NCBI RefSeq assembly: GCF_900111685.1
Contig: NZ_FOHX01000023.1
Span: 119,407 to 183,406, forward strand
Direction of reading: 5' to 3'
Length of the DNA: 64,000 nucleotides
DNA from: Nonomuraea wenchangensis
GTDB taxonomy: Bacteria; Actinomycetota; Actinomycetes; Streptosporangiales; Streptosporangiaceae
A model generated the notes under the pieces. The model searched no databases. It was given only the letters and a program-made list of their open reading frames with translations, and was not told the DNA's origin. Positions 10,337-18,794 of the stretch are shown one piece after another (the first letter of the stretch is position 1; every line of letters begins with the position of its first letter). The translations under genes were made by a program, and so were the position numbers.

Positions 10337-11033
10337 AGGTGCAGAGCAGGCCGCGCAGCGCCGTCTCCAGGCAGCCGCCGGACCGCGCGGGGCGCGGCCA
10401 GGGGAAGCGCACCAGCGACTCGTCCACCCGTACGGTCGCGCCGAAGCGGTCCAGCTCCCACAGCCACACCTCGCCCGCCGTCTCGCCGAGCTGCTGCGAC
10501 ACCCCGGCCGTGAGCTGCGGCCGGTGGGAGGCGTTGACGTGGGCCAGCACCCGCTCGGCGACGTCGGTGAGCGGGTCGGGCGCCGCGCCCAGGTAGTCGT
10601 CGGCGTCCAGCAGCCCCGACTCCTGGCCGGTCAGGTAGACGACCTGGGCCACGTCCAGGCGCAGCAGCCGGGGCGCGTCCGGCCGCCCGAACCGCTCCAG
10701 GGCCTCGAACAGGCTCTCGTCCGCGCAGTGCGCCGCCACCGCCACCGCCGCGCCGCGCGCCTCGTCCTCGGGGACGGCCTCGGCCCAGCCCTGCACCTCG
10801 ATGAGGCCGCGCGGGTGCGCGGTCTCGCCGAGCGTGCGCATCGCGGTCAGGTTCACCGCCACCACGGCGTCGCCGCTCAGGCCGTGCAGGGTCTCGCCGG
10901 GGCGCACCAGGAGCACCGGACGGCCGCGCTCGTCCACGCCGCCGCGGGCGGGCGAGGGAACGCCGTCCACGGCGAGCTTGGCGACCTCGGCGGTCGCGGC
11001 GAGGGTGCGGACCCGCTCGGGGATCGGCAGCAT
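10332..11033 (-). CDS. DUF2470 domain protein, possibly heme/iron related
   Basis: A 233-residue soluble protein. The C-terminal part has the DUF2470 pattern (DVAERVLAHVNASHRPQL, about residues 155-172), a domain found at the end of HugZ-type heme-binding and pyridoxamine-oxidase-like proteins. The N-terminal part is compatible with a split-barrel fold but lacks a clear motif. The ATG at 11033 is preceded by AAGGAGG, so I prefer it over upstream frames. An iron box lies about 30 bases upstream, shared with the divergent S4 gene, which supports an iron-related role. Confidence 0.75.
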   Translation of the reverse strand: MLPIPERVRTLAATAEVAKLAVDGVPSPARGGVDERGRPVLLVRPGETLHGLSGDAVVAVNLTAMRTLGETAHPRGLIEVQGWAEAVPEDEARGAAVAVAAHCADESLFEALERFGRPDAPRLLRLDVAQVVYLTGQESGLLDADDYLGAAPDPLTDVAERVLAHVNASHRPQLTAGVSQQLGETAGEVWLWELDRFGATVRVDESLVRFPWPRPARSGGCLETALRGLLCTC

Positions 11034-11061
11034 GACGCCTCCTTGGGCAACAGACACAGTG

Positions 11062-11080
11062 ATAGGTTAGGCTTACCTAA
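11062..11080. promoter_or_regulatory. Iron box (DmdR/IdeR-type operator)
   Basis: The 19-mer ATAGGTTAGGCTTACCTAA matches the known actinobacterial iron-box consensus TTAGGTTAGGCTNACCTAA at nearly every position. It sits centrally between the DUF2470 gene and the S4 gene and can serve both. Confidence 0.8.
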
Positions 11081-11095
11081 GTAAGGATTACCTAA
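11077..11095. promoter_or_regulatory. Second, weaker overlapping iron box
   Basis: CTAAGTAAGGATTACCTAA matches the same consensus at about 14 of 19 positions and overlaps the end of the first box, as expected where two repressor dimers bind side by side. It lies just upstream of the S4 start. Confidence 0.5.
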
Positions 11096-11105
11096 TCACA
11101 TCGAG

Positions 11106-11726
11106 GTGAACGTGCGCTACACCGGCCCCAAGGTGCGACTGTCGCGTCGCGCGGGCGTCCCGCTGACCAGGAAGGCCGTCCGCTACTTCGAGACGCGCCC
11201 CTACCCGCCGGGCGAGCACGGCCGCAAGACCAACCGCCGCAACACCGGCGACTACGGGCTGCGGCTGCTGGAGAAGCAGAAGCTGCGCTGGTACTACGAC
11301 GTCTCCGAGCGGCAGCTGCGCCGCTACTGGGACCTCGCCGTGCGCAGGCCGGGCGTGCCGGGCGCCGAGCTGGTGACGCTGCTGGAGACCCGCCTGGCCT
11401 CCCTCGTGCTGCGCGCCGGGCTGGCGCCGTCGATCTACGCCGCCCGGCAGTACATCGCCCACGGGCACATCGCCGTGGACGGCCGCAAGGTGGACATCCC
11501 CAGCTATCTGGTCAAGCCGGGGCAAATCGTGTCGGTGCGGGAGCGCTCGCGCGGGATGCAGCCGTTCGTGGCCGCCGCCGCCGGGATCCACGCCGACGAG
11601 CGCACGGCGGCGTACCTGTCCGTGGACCTCGCCGAGCTGCGCTTCACGCTGACCAGCCGGCCGGAGCGCGAGCAGATCGCGATCCCCGTCGACGAGCAGC
11701 TCGTGGTGGAGTTCTACTCCCGTTGA
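11106..11726 (+). CDS. rpsD: Ribosomal protein S4 (likely paralogue)
   Basis: S4 binds 16S rRNA early in 30S assembly. The 206-residue product has the conserved RPYPPGEHG, LLEKQKLR and C-terminal EQLVVEFYSR motifs and the S4 RNA-binding domain (about residues 98-160, including YIAHGHIAVDGRKVDIPSY). It lacks the four N-terminal zinc cysteines of some S4 proteins. Start is GTG 11106 or, with better spacing from GAGG, GTG 11112. It stands alone rather than with rpsK/rpsM/rpoA and has an iron box in its promoter, so I think it is a second, condition-specific S4; whether a housekeeping copy exists elsewhere cannot be seen here. Confidence 0.88.
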   Translation: MNVRYTGPKVRLSRRAGVPLTRKAVRYFETRPYPPGEHGRKTNRRNTGDYGLRLLEKQKLRWYYDVSERQLRRYWDLAVRRPGVPGAELVTLLETRLASLVLRAGLAPSIYAARQYIAHGHIAVDGRKVDIPSYLVKPGQIVSVRERSRGMQPFVAAAAGIHADERTAAYLSVDLAELRFTLTSRPEREQIAIPVDEQLVVEFYSR

Positions 11727-11734
11727 CCGCGGCC

Positions 11735-11774
11735 GGGGGGCGTCGCGCGGGCCCCGGCCCGTGCGACGCCCCCC
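11735..11774. terminator. Strong bidirectional hairpin
   Basis: Arms GGGGGGCGTCGC (11735-11746) and GCGACGCCCCCC (11763-11774) pair perfectly over 12 bp, and the 16-base loop is itself self-complementary. It lies between the converging S4 and channel genes. Confidence 0.8.
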
Positions 11775-11776
11775 GA

Positions 11777-12565
11777 TCACTCGACGGGGCTGTGCCGCCG
11801 CAGCTCGGCGACCTCCTTGCGCAGCTCGGCGAGCTCCCGCAGGATCAGCTCGGAGTGCATGGCGCCGTCCTGGAGCGCGGCGCGCTCCTCGGCGCTCTCC
11901 TCGTCCATGGCGCTGACCACGACCGCCATGAACAGGTTCAGGATCACGAACGTGCACACCAGGATGAAGATGGTGAAGAAGATCCAGGCCGACGGGTGCT
12001 GGGTCATCACCTCCCTGGCGATGTTGCCCCAGTCGTCGCCCGTCATCGTCTGGTAGAGGGTGAACAGCGAGGTCGGCAGGCTCCCGAACCGGTCGGGGGC
12101 GGCGCTGCCGTAGAGCTTGGTGGCCATCACCGCGGCCACGTACAGCACGAGGCCGAGCAGCACCACGATGGAGCTCATGCCGGGCATGGCGCGCAGCAGC
12201 GCCGAGACGACCCTGCGCAGGCTGGGCACCACGGAAAGCAGCCGCAGCGCCCGCAGGACGCGCATCGCCCGCAGCACCGACAGGCCGCCGGTCGCGGGCA
12301 TGAAGGCGATGGCGACGATGAGGAAGTCGAAGATGTTCCACGGGTCGCGGACGAAGCGCGCCCGCTCGACGTAGATCTTGGCCAGCAGTTCGACGGCGAA
12401 GATGTAGAGCGCCGCGTGGTCCACCACGGTCAGCAGGGTGCCGTAGCGCTCCACGACGGGTGGGAACGTCTCCAGACCCAACGTGGCGGCGTTGACCAGG
12501 ATGACCCCGACGATGAAGCGCTGGAAGTGCTTATGGGCGAGTACGGCACGAGTGCGTTCGCGCAC
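11777..12565 (-). CDS. Single-domain voltage-gated cation channel (BacNav/Cav-like)
   Basis: The 262-residue protein has one ion-transport domain with six membrane segments, which would form a homotetramer. S1 is near residues 14-34, S2 44-67, S3 77-90, S4 96-120 with gating arginines at 99, 102, 105 and 108. The pore loop reads TGDDWGN at 175-181 and S6 ends near 220. A C-terminal coiled coil (about 236-257, leucine-rich LRELAELRKEVAELR) matches the tetramerisation helix of bacterial sodium channels. The typical bacterial sodium filter is TLESWS; here two Asp replace Glu-Ser, closer to calcium-selective forms. Start GTG 12565 has AGGAG eight bases ahead; an upstream frame to 12655 lacks a better start. 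Confidence 0.88.
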   Translation of the reverse strand: MRERTRAVLAHKHFQRFIVGVILVNAATLGLETFPPVVERYGTLLTVVDHAALYIFAVELLAKIYVERARFVRDPWNIFDFLIVAIAFMPATGGLSVLRAMRVLRALRLLSVVPSLRRVVSALLRAMPGMSSIVVLLGLVLYVAAVMATKLYGSAAPDRFGSLPTSLFTLYQTMTGDDWGNIAREVMTQHPSAWIFFTIFILVCTFVILNLFMAVVVSAMDEESAEERAALQDGAMHSELILRELAELRKEVAELRRHSPVE

Positions 12566-12648
12566 GGGTGATGCTCCTAGGGGAATGGAACAGGTGCCGT
12601 CCCATGATGGCGCAACATGATCAAGACGGGGACGGTATATAAGGAGCC

Positions 12649-12945
12649 ATGTCATATCCCCCGTACGACCAGCCCTACTACGGGCCCCAGGTGCACAATC
12701 ACCCCAACGGCACGACCATCCTCGTGCTCGGCATCCTGAGCCTGGTGGTGTGCCTCTTCATCGGTCCGTTCGCCTGGTCGATGGGCAACACGGCGCTGCG
12801 CGAGATCGACGAGAGCGGCTACGTCTTCGCCAACCGCGGCCAGGTCCAGGCCGGGCGGGTCTGCGGCATGGTCGCCACCGCCCTAATGGCCCTCACCCTG
12901 CTGTTCGTCGCCTTCGGGGTCACCGTCGCCATCGTCACCTCCTGA
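12649..12945 (+). CDS. DUF4190-type small membrane protein
   Basis: A 98-residue protein with a Tyr/Pro-rich cytoplasmic N-terminus (about 20 residues), two hydrophobic segments (about 22-45 and 72-97) and a polar loop including GNTALREIDESG, the pattern of the DUF4190 family. Function is unknown. The ATG has AAGGAG just upstream. Its last 63 bases overlap the 3' end of the TetR gene on the other strand. Confidence 0.8.
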   Translation: MSYPPYDQPYYGPQVHNHPNGTTILVLGILSLVVCLFIGPFAWSMGNTALREIDESGYVFANRGQVQAGRVCGMVATALMALTLLFVAFGVTVAIVTS

Positions 12946-13602
12946 GGCTCGTGAGGCCCCTGCCGCGGGGGCCCGGCGGCCGTAGTCGCCGAGCCCCGAC
13001 TCCAGCAGGTCGAACGCCCGCTCCGCCTGCGTCCTGAGGTCGGGCTCGATGCCCGTCCAGTCCTCGCCCGCCGCCATGCGGTCGGCCGCGTACGCCCCGA
13101 GCAGCCGCGTGGCGGCGAGGACCTGCGCCGCCACCAGCCGAGGGGAGAGGTCCTCCGGCGCGGCGTCCAGCTCGTCGGCCAGCGCCCGCGCCAGCGCCGT
13201 CTCGCGCTGCTCCTGGATCTCGCGCATCCGCGCGACCAGCGCGGGACTGGCGGCGACGATCCCGGCGAAGACGTCCGAGCCCTGGTTGAGGCCGTAGCGC
13301 CAGTCGCGCCCGGCGATCGCGTCGAGGAAGTCGCGGCGGAAGGCCCGCACCACGCCCTCGCCCGGCTCCCGCTCGCGCAGCACCCGCGCCGGCAGGTCCA
13401 CGACGACGTCCTGCCGGTCGGCGAACAGGTCCTCCTTCGTCCCGAAGTAGTTGAAGACCGTGTTGACCGACACGTCGGCCGCCCGTGCCACCTCGGCCAC
13501 GGTCACGTTGTCGAACCCTTTCGCCAGGAACAGCCCCATCGCGACGTCCGCGATGCGCTGCCTGGTCTCGCGCTTCTTCCGCTCCCGCAGCCCCTCTTCC
13601 AT
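12883..13602 (-). CDS. TetR family regulator of the adjacent ABC exporter
   Basis: The 239-residue product has an N-terminal HTH (residues about 10-56, with VTVAEVARAADVSVNTVFNYF) and a divergent C-terminal ligand domain, then an acidic Gly/Asp-rich tail from about 217. It is divergent from the ABC exporter with a 66-bp spacer, so it most likely controls that exporter. The spacer has inverted arms GGTACCC (13611) and GGTTACC (13642). The acidic tail is encoded entirely within the antisense overlap with the DUF4190 gene, so the stop may have been acquired late. Confidence 0.85.
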   Translation of the reverse strand: MEEGLRERKKRETRQRIADVAMGLFLAKGFDNVTVAEVARAADVSVNTVFNYFGTKEDLFADRQDVVVDLPARVLREREPGEGVVRAFRRDFLDAIAGRDWRYGLNQGSDVFAGIVAASPALVARMREIQEQRETALARALADELDAAPEDLSPRLVAAQVLAATRLLGAYAADRMAAGEDWTGIEPDLRTQAERAFDLLESGLGDYGRRAPAAGASRASGGDDGDGDPEGDEQQGEGH

Positions 13603-13668
13603 GCCTGCATGGTACCCAAATTGCAGTCACTCCAAAAATGTGGTTACCTCAATCTTGGAGGCGATGCA

Positions 13669-14405
<737 letters not shown>

Positions 14406-14406
<1 letters not shown>

Positions 14407-15131
14407 TGCTGCGCGACACCTGGGTGCTGTTCCGCCACGGCGTGCGCACGACGCTGCGGCAGAAGGTCGGCATCGTCTTCGGGGCGGTGCAGCCGCTGCT
14501 GTTCCTGGTGCTGTTCGGGCCGCTGTTCACCACGATCGGCACGTGGGAGACGCTCGTGCCCGGCCTGATCATCCAGCTCGGGCTGATGAGCATGGGCCTG
14601 GCCGGGTTCGGCGTGGTCTTCGAGCGGAGCTCGGGCGTGCTGGAGCGCCTGCGCGTCACCCCGGTCAGCCGGCTCGCGCTGCTGCTCGGCCGGGTGCTCA
14701 ACAACGCCGTCACACTGATCATCCAGACGGCGCTGCTGCTGGCCGCGGCCTACGCCCTCGGCCTGCGGGCGCCGGCGGCCGGGGTGCTGGCCGGGTTCGG
14801 GCTGGTGCTGGTGCTCGGCGTCAGCCTGGCCGCGCTGTCGTACGCGGTCGCGCTCACCATCGACCAGAACCTGTTCGCGCCCGTGATGTCCACCGCGGTG
14901 ATCCCGCTGGTGCTGCTGTCCGGGTCGTTCCTGCCGATGTCGATGGCGCCGGGCTGGCTCGACGCCCTCTCCCACCTCAGCCCCTTCCGTTACCCGCTGG
15001 AGGCGCTGCGCGAGCTGTTCCACGGCCACTACGCCAACGGCACGGTGGCGCTCGGCGTGGCGGTGACCGTGGTCTTCGCCGCGGTCAGCCTCACCGTCGG
15101 CACGCGCGTGTTCAACCGTGAGAACGCCTGA
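14406..15131 (+). CDS. ABC-2 type permease (DrrB-like)
   Basis: The 241-residue membrane protein has about six hydrophobic segments and the ABC-2 pattern, with SGVLERLRVTPVSR before the third segment and FLPMSMAPGWLDALSHLSPFRYPLEALRE (split here by description) before the last. It partners the preceding ATPase. The start ATG at 14406 overlaps the ATPase stop. The substrate is unknown. Confidence 0.88.
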
Positions 15132-15141
15132 GGCGTCAGGC
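15126..15141. terminator. Short hairpin at convergent stops
   Basis: GCCTGA-GGCG-TCAGGC is a perfect 6-bp stem with a four-base loop spanning the ends of the permease and the subtilase genes. Confidence 0.45.
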
Positions 15142-16557
15142 CGCGCTCCGCGAGCGCCGGTCGAGCGCGGCCACGATCGCGCCGGGGTCGAGGGTGCCGT
15201 AACCGTAGTCGTAGTCGAAGCCGACCTCGCTGCGGTCCTCGGCGGTGCGCCGCAGCAGCGCCCGGAGCTGCGCCGGCGACAGCCGGGCGGCCGGCCACCG
15301 GGTGCGGACCGCGGCCACCAGCCCGGCCGCGACCGGCGCCGCCGCCGAGGTGCCTGAGTCGGGCTCGCTCTCGCCGAACGCCCGCGAGCCGGCGAAGCGG
15401 GTGTAGGCGCACACGTCGGGCTTGCGGGCGGTCAGCCGCCCGGGGCCCCGCGAGGAGCAGCCGGTACGCCCGCCGTTGACGTCCACGCCGCCGACCGACA
15501 GCGCGCGGGGGTGGGAGTTCGCGCCCGCGATGGGCCGGCTCGGGAACGCGCGGCGCCCGCCGGGGCGCTCCCGAGCGCGGTCACCCGCCGCGAACAGCAC
15601 GTCCGCCCCCATCCGGTCGAGCGCGGCCACCATGAGGTTGAACGGATGCGCCGCGTTGTCGGAGTAGTTGCCCGGATGCCCGGCGGGGAAGTCGCCCTCC
15701 GGCGAGAACGACCCCCACGAGTTGCTCACCACCAGCGCCCGCGTCTCGGCCGGCTGGGCCTCCAGCACGCCGCGCAGGTGCGCGAAGGCGGCCACCGCGT
15801 CCGACAGCAGGCCGCCCGGCAGCGAGCTGTCCGGAGGCAGGCCGCCCGTGGCCGTGCCGTCCGGCCGGGCGGACGGCAGCAGCGGGATGTCGATGAGCGC
15901 GGCCTGCGGCGCGGCGATCAGCGCGTCGAAGGCGCACATCGTCCCGTGGCCCACCCCGGACTCGCCCGGCGCCGGAGCCGGCCGGTCCCCGGGCGGGCTC
16001 CAGCACCGGGCGGCGTCGACCGTCACCGTCCGGCCGAGCCGGCGGGCGGCGTGCGCGGCGTTGACGCCGGTGTCCAGCACCGCCAGCGCCACGCCGGCGC
16101 CGTCCAGCCCCTCGGCGTGCAGCCCGGCCACGCCGAGCAGCCGCTCGACGTCGTGCCAGTCGCCGACCGGCGTCTCGCCCACGGGGACGGGCGAGTGCTC
16201 CACAACCGGGTCGGAGAACACCCCGACGACGTCCGCCGTCACGAACGACGGCGGCGGCGCGGCTCCGGAGGCCGGCCCGTCGTCCGGGATGGTGCCGCGC
16301 ACCAGCACCGAGGCGTCGCCGGCGGCCAGCGAGACGTCGAGCGGCCGGTCGGGCGGGAGCGGGCCGCCGCCGGCCGGGAGGAGCGGCCGCGGCACCGCCA
16401 CGGGTGCGAACGCGGGGTCGAGTTCGACGCCCGGCAGATGGGCCGCCAGACCGGCCATCACGTCGGCGGCCACGTCCGCCGTGGTGGCCGTCATGGAGGG
16501 GTCGGCGACGGCGGCGACCAGATCGGGGGAGGGTCGGAGCTGGATCATCACGCGCAT
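15136..16557 (-). CDS. S8 family serine peptidase (subtilase), intracellular type
   Basis: The 473-residue protein has the subtilase triad: Asp162 in AVLDTGVN, His204 in GVGHGTMC and Ser404 in DSGTSAAAP. There is no signal peptide, prodomain or membrane anchor; the first 140 residues are a separate region of unknown fold. At the position where subtilisins have the oxyanion Asn (AAGN) this protein has AAGD (Asp326), a change known in the proprotein convertase PC2. Activity may therefore be altered. Neighbours give no substrate hint. The start is ATG 16557; ATG 16548 is also possible. Confidence 0.85.
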   Translation of the reverse strand: MRVMIQLRPSPDLVAAVADPSMTATTADVAADVMAGLAAHLPGVELDPAFAPVAVPRPLLPAGGGPLPPDRPLDVSLAAGDASVLVRGTIPDDGPASGAAPPPSFVTADVVGVFSDPVVEHSPVPVGETPVGDWHDVERLLGVAGLHAEGLDGAGVALAVLDTGVNAAHAARRLGRTVTVDAARCWSPPGDRPAPAPGESGVGHGTMCAFDALIAAPQAALIDIPLLPSARPDGTATGGLPPDSSLPGGLLSDAVAAFAHLRGVLEAQPAETRALVVSNSWGSFSPEGDFPAGHPGNYSDNAAHPFNLMVAALDRMGADVLFAAGDRARERPGGRRAFPSRPIAGANSHPRALSVGGVDVNGGRTGCSSRGPGRLTARKPDVCAYTRFAGSRAFGESEPDSGTSAAAPVAAGLVAAVRTRWPAARLSPAQLRALLRRTAEDRSEVGFDYDYGYGTLDPGAIVAALDRRSRSAA

Positions 16558-16737
16558 GTGTCACCACCGGAGGTCGTGGGGAGCGAGTCACCCAACCTTG
16601 CTCCATCCGGCGGAGCCCGTCCAGCGCATTCGACAGGTTTGACCTGCGGAAACGCCGCAAAAGACGCGAACCGGACGACATTTCTTCCGGCCTGTCAGGC
16701 TTCCATGATCCCGGTCCGTTCACTACCGTGAAGCCCC

Positions 16738-18777
16738 ATGACGCTCCAGGCGCACAAGCCGGTCGACGACGGAGAGAAGGCCCACTGGCTGGCGGTGCGG
16801 CCGAGGCTCGTCCTCGCCAGCGCCTTCATGCTCTTCCTGGAGCTGGCGCTGATCCGCTGGACCGGGTCGAACATCGTCCACCTGAGCTACTTCACGAACT
16901 TCGTGCTGCTCGGGTCGTTCCTCGGCATCGGGCTCGGGTTCCTGCGCGTGGGGCGCTCGCGACGGCAGCCCTACTACTCGCCGGTCGTGCTCGCCGTGCT
17001 CGCCATCGTCGTGCTGGCCTTCCCCGTCACCGTCGACCGCGACACCGAGGGCGTGCTCTACTGGACCAGCCTGTCCACCACCGGGCCGCCCGCCTGGCTC
17101 ATCCTGCCGGTCATCTTCTGCGCCGCCGCGCTCGTCCTCATGGGGCCCGCCGAGCTGGTCGGCCGCTGCTTCCCGGAGCTGCCCCGCCTGGAGGCCTACC
17201 GGTACGACCTCATCGGCAGCCTCACCGGCATCGCGGCGTTCACCGCGCTGTCGTTCCTGAGCGCGCCTCCGGTCTTCTGGGCGCTGATCGCGGCCGTCTG
17301 CTACGGCGTGCTGCTCGTGCCCCGGCCCCGCTCGCTCTACCTCGGGCTGGTCACCGTCCCCTCCCTGGCCGTCGTCGGGCTGCTGCTCACCGAGACGCTC
17401 ACCGCCGGGGCGGTCTGGTCGCCGTACTACAAGGTGACCGCCAAGCCGATGACGGTCCTAGGGGTGCCCGTCACCGACATCGCGGTCAACGGCATCCCGC
17501 ACCAGCAGGCCGTCCCCGCCGCCGCCCGCCTGCGGTGGGAGGCCCAGTACGGGCTGCCGTACGAGCGGGCCTCCAAGCCGCCCCAGGACGTGCTCATCGT
17601 CGGCGCGGGCAGCGGCACCGACGTCGCGATCGCGCTGTCCAAGGGCGCCCGCCGCGTGGACGCCGTCGAGATCGACCCCAAGCTGCGCGAGCTGGGCGGC
17701 TCGGTGCACCCCGACCGCCCCTACGACGACCCCCGCGTCACCACGCACATCACCGACGGCCGGGCCTTCCTGGAGCGCGGCGGCGCCGCTTACGACCTGA
17801 TCCTGTTCGCGCTGCCCGACTCGCTCACCCTCGTCTCGGGGGCCAGCTCGCTGCGGCTGGAGAGCTACCTGTTCACCGAGGAGGCCATGCGGGCCGCCCG
17901 CGCCCACCTCAAGCCGGGCGGCACCTTCTCGATGTACAACTACTACCGCGAGAGCTGGCTGGTGGACCGGCTGGCCGCCACCATGCAGCGCGCCTTCGGC
18001 CACAAGCCGTGCGTGGACGTCGTCAGCACCGCCGGGCAGCAGGCCGTCATCACCGCCGGGCTGACGGCCGCCGACCAGCGCTGCGCCGCCGAGTGGCCCG
18101 GCGCCGCCGCCGGCACGCCGCCGCCCGCCGACGACGACCGGCCCTTCCTCTACCTGCACGACGCGACGATCCCGCCGCTCTACCTCGTCACGCTCGGGCT
18201 CATCCTCGCCGTCAGCCTGCTCGCCGTCCGCGTCGTCGCCGGGCCCTACCGGCGCATGCGCCCCTACAGCGACCTGTTCCTGCTGGGCGTGGCGTTCATG
18301 CTGCTGGAGACCAAGAGCGTGACCGGCTTCGCGCTGCTGTTCGGCACCACGTGGGTGGTCAACGCCGTCGTCTTCGCCGGCGTGCTGGTCGCGGTGCTCG
18401 CCGCCGTCGAGATCACCCGCCGCTTCCGCACCCCGCCGCTGCCCGTGATGTACGCCGTGCTGCTGGCCGGCCTGGCGCTCGCCTGGCTCGTCCCGAACGC
18501 CTGGCTGCTGTCCCTGCCGGTGCCGCTGCGCGTCCTGGCCGCCGTCACGGTCGCGTTCCTGCCGATCTTCGCCGCCAACGTGGTCTTCGCCAAGCGCTTC
18601 GCCGAGACCGCCGACGCCACGACGTCCTTCGGCGCCAACCTGCTCGGGGCGATGGTCGGCGGCTGCCTGGAGTACGCCGCCCTGGTGATCGGCTACAAGG
18701 GCCTGCTCGTCGTCGCCGCCCTGCTGTACGTCGGCGCCTTCGCCCTGCTGCCCCGCAGGAGCGCCGCGCCCGCCTGA
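16738..18777 (+). CDS. Membrane-embedded spermidine-synthase-like protein
   Basis: The 679-residue product has three parts. Residues 25-235 carry about seven membrane helices; 270-450 form a Rossmann domain like spermidine synthases and methyltransferases, with VGAGSGTDVAIAL and acidic DAVEIDPK; 475-675 carry another set of about six to seven helices. The usual SpeE glycine/acidic signature is modified, with FALPDS where SpeE has its catalytic DxxD-type region, so the reaction is uncertain. Fused membrane versions of this domain are common in bacteria and mostly uncharacterised. ATG 16738 lies eight bases after a TACCGT -10-like element flanked by TTCAC/GTGAA arms. Confidence 0.75.
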   Translation: MTLQAHKPVDDGEKAHWLAVRPRLVLASAFMLFLELALIRWTGSNIVHLSYFTNFVLLGSFLGIGLGFLRVGRSRRQPYYSPVVLAVLAIVVLAFPVTVDRDTEGVLYWTSLSTTGPPAWLILPVIFCAAALVLMGPAELVGRCFPELPRLEAYRYDLIGSLTGIAAFTALSFLSAPPVFWALIAAVCYGVLLVPRPRSLYLGLVTVPSLAVVGLLLTETLTAGAVWSPYYKVTAKPMTVLGVPVTDIAVNGIPHQQAVPAAARLRWEAQYGLPYERASKPPQDVLIVGAGSGTDVAIALSKGARRVDAVEIDPKLRELGGSVHPDRPYDDPRVTTHITDGRAFLERGGAAYDLILFALPDSLTLVSGASSLRLESYLFTEEAMRAARAHLKPGGTFSMYNYYRESWLVDRLAATMQRAFGHKPCVDVVSTAGQQAVITAGLTAADQRCAAEWPGAAAGTPPPADDDRPFLYLHDATIPPLYLVTLGLILAVSLLAVRVVAGPYRRMRPYSDLFLLGVAFMLLETKSVTGFALLFGTTWVVNAVVFAGVLVAVLAAVEITRRFRTPPLPVMYAVLLAGLALAWLVPNAWLLSLPVPLRVLAAVTVAFLPIFAANVVFAKRFAETADATTSFGANLLGAMVGGCLEYAALVIGYKGLLVVAALLYVGAFALLPRRSAAPA

Positions 18778-18794
18778 CGGAGGCGGCCCGTCAG
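18774..18794. terminator. Bidirectional hairpin at convergent stops
   Basis: CTGACGG and CCGTCAG form a 7-bp stem around a seven-base loop and cover both stop codons of the converging genes. Confidence 0.5.

Noticed and set aside
11062..11095. Zur (zinc) box for the S4 gene
   Set aside because: The sequence fits the TTAGGTTAGGCT-type iron box and not the TGA-rich AT core of actinobacterial Zur sites.
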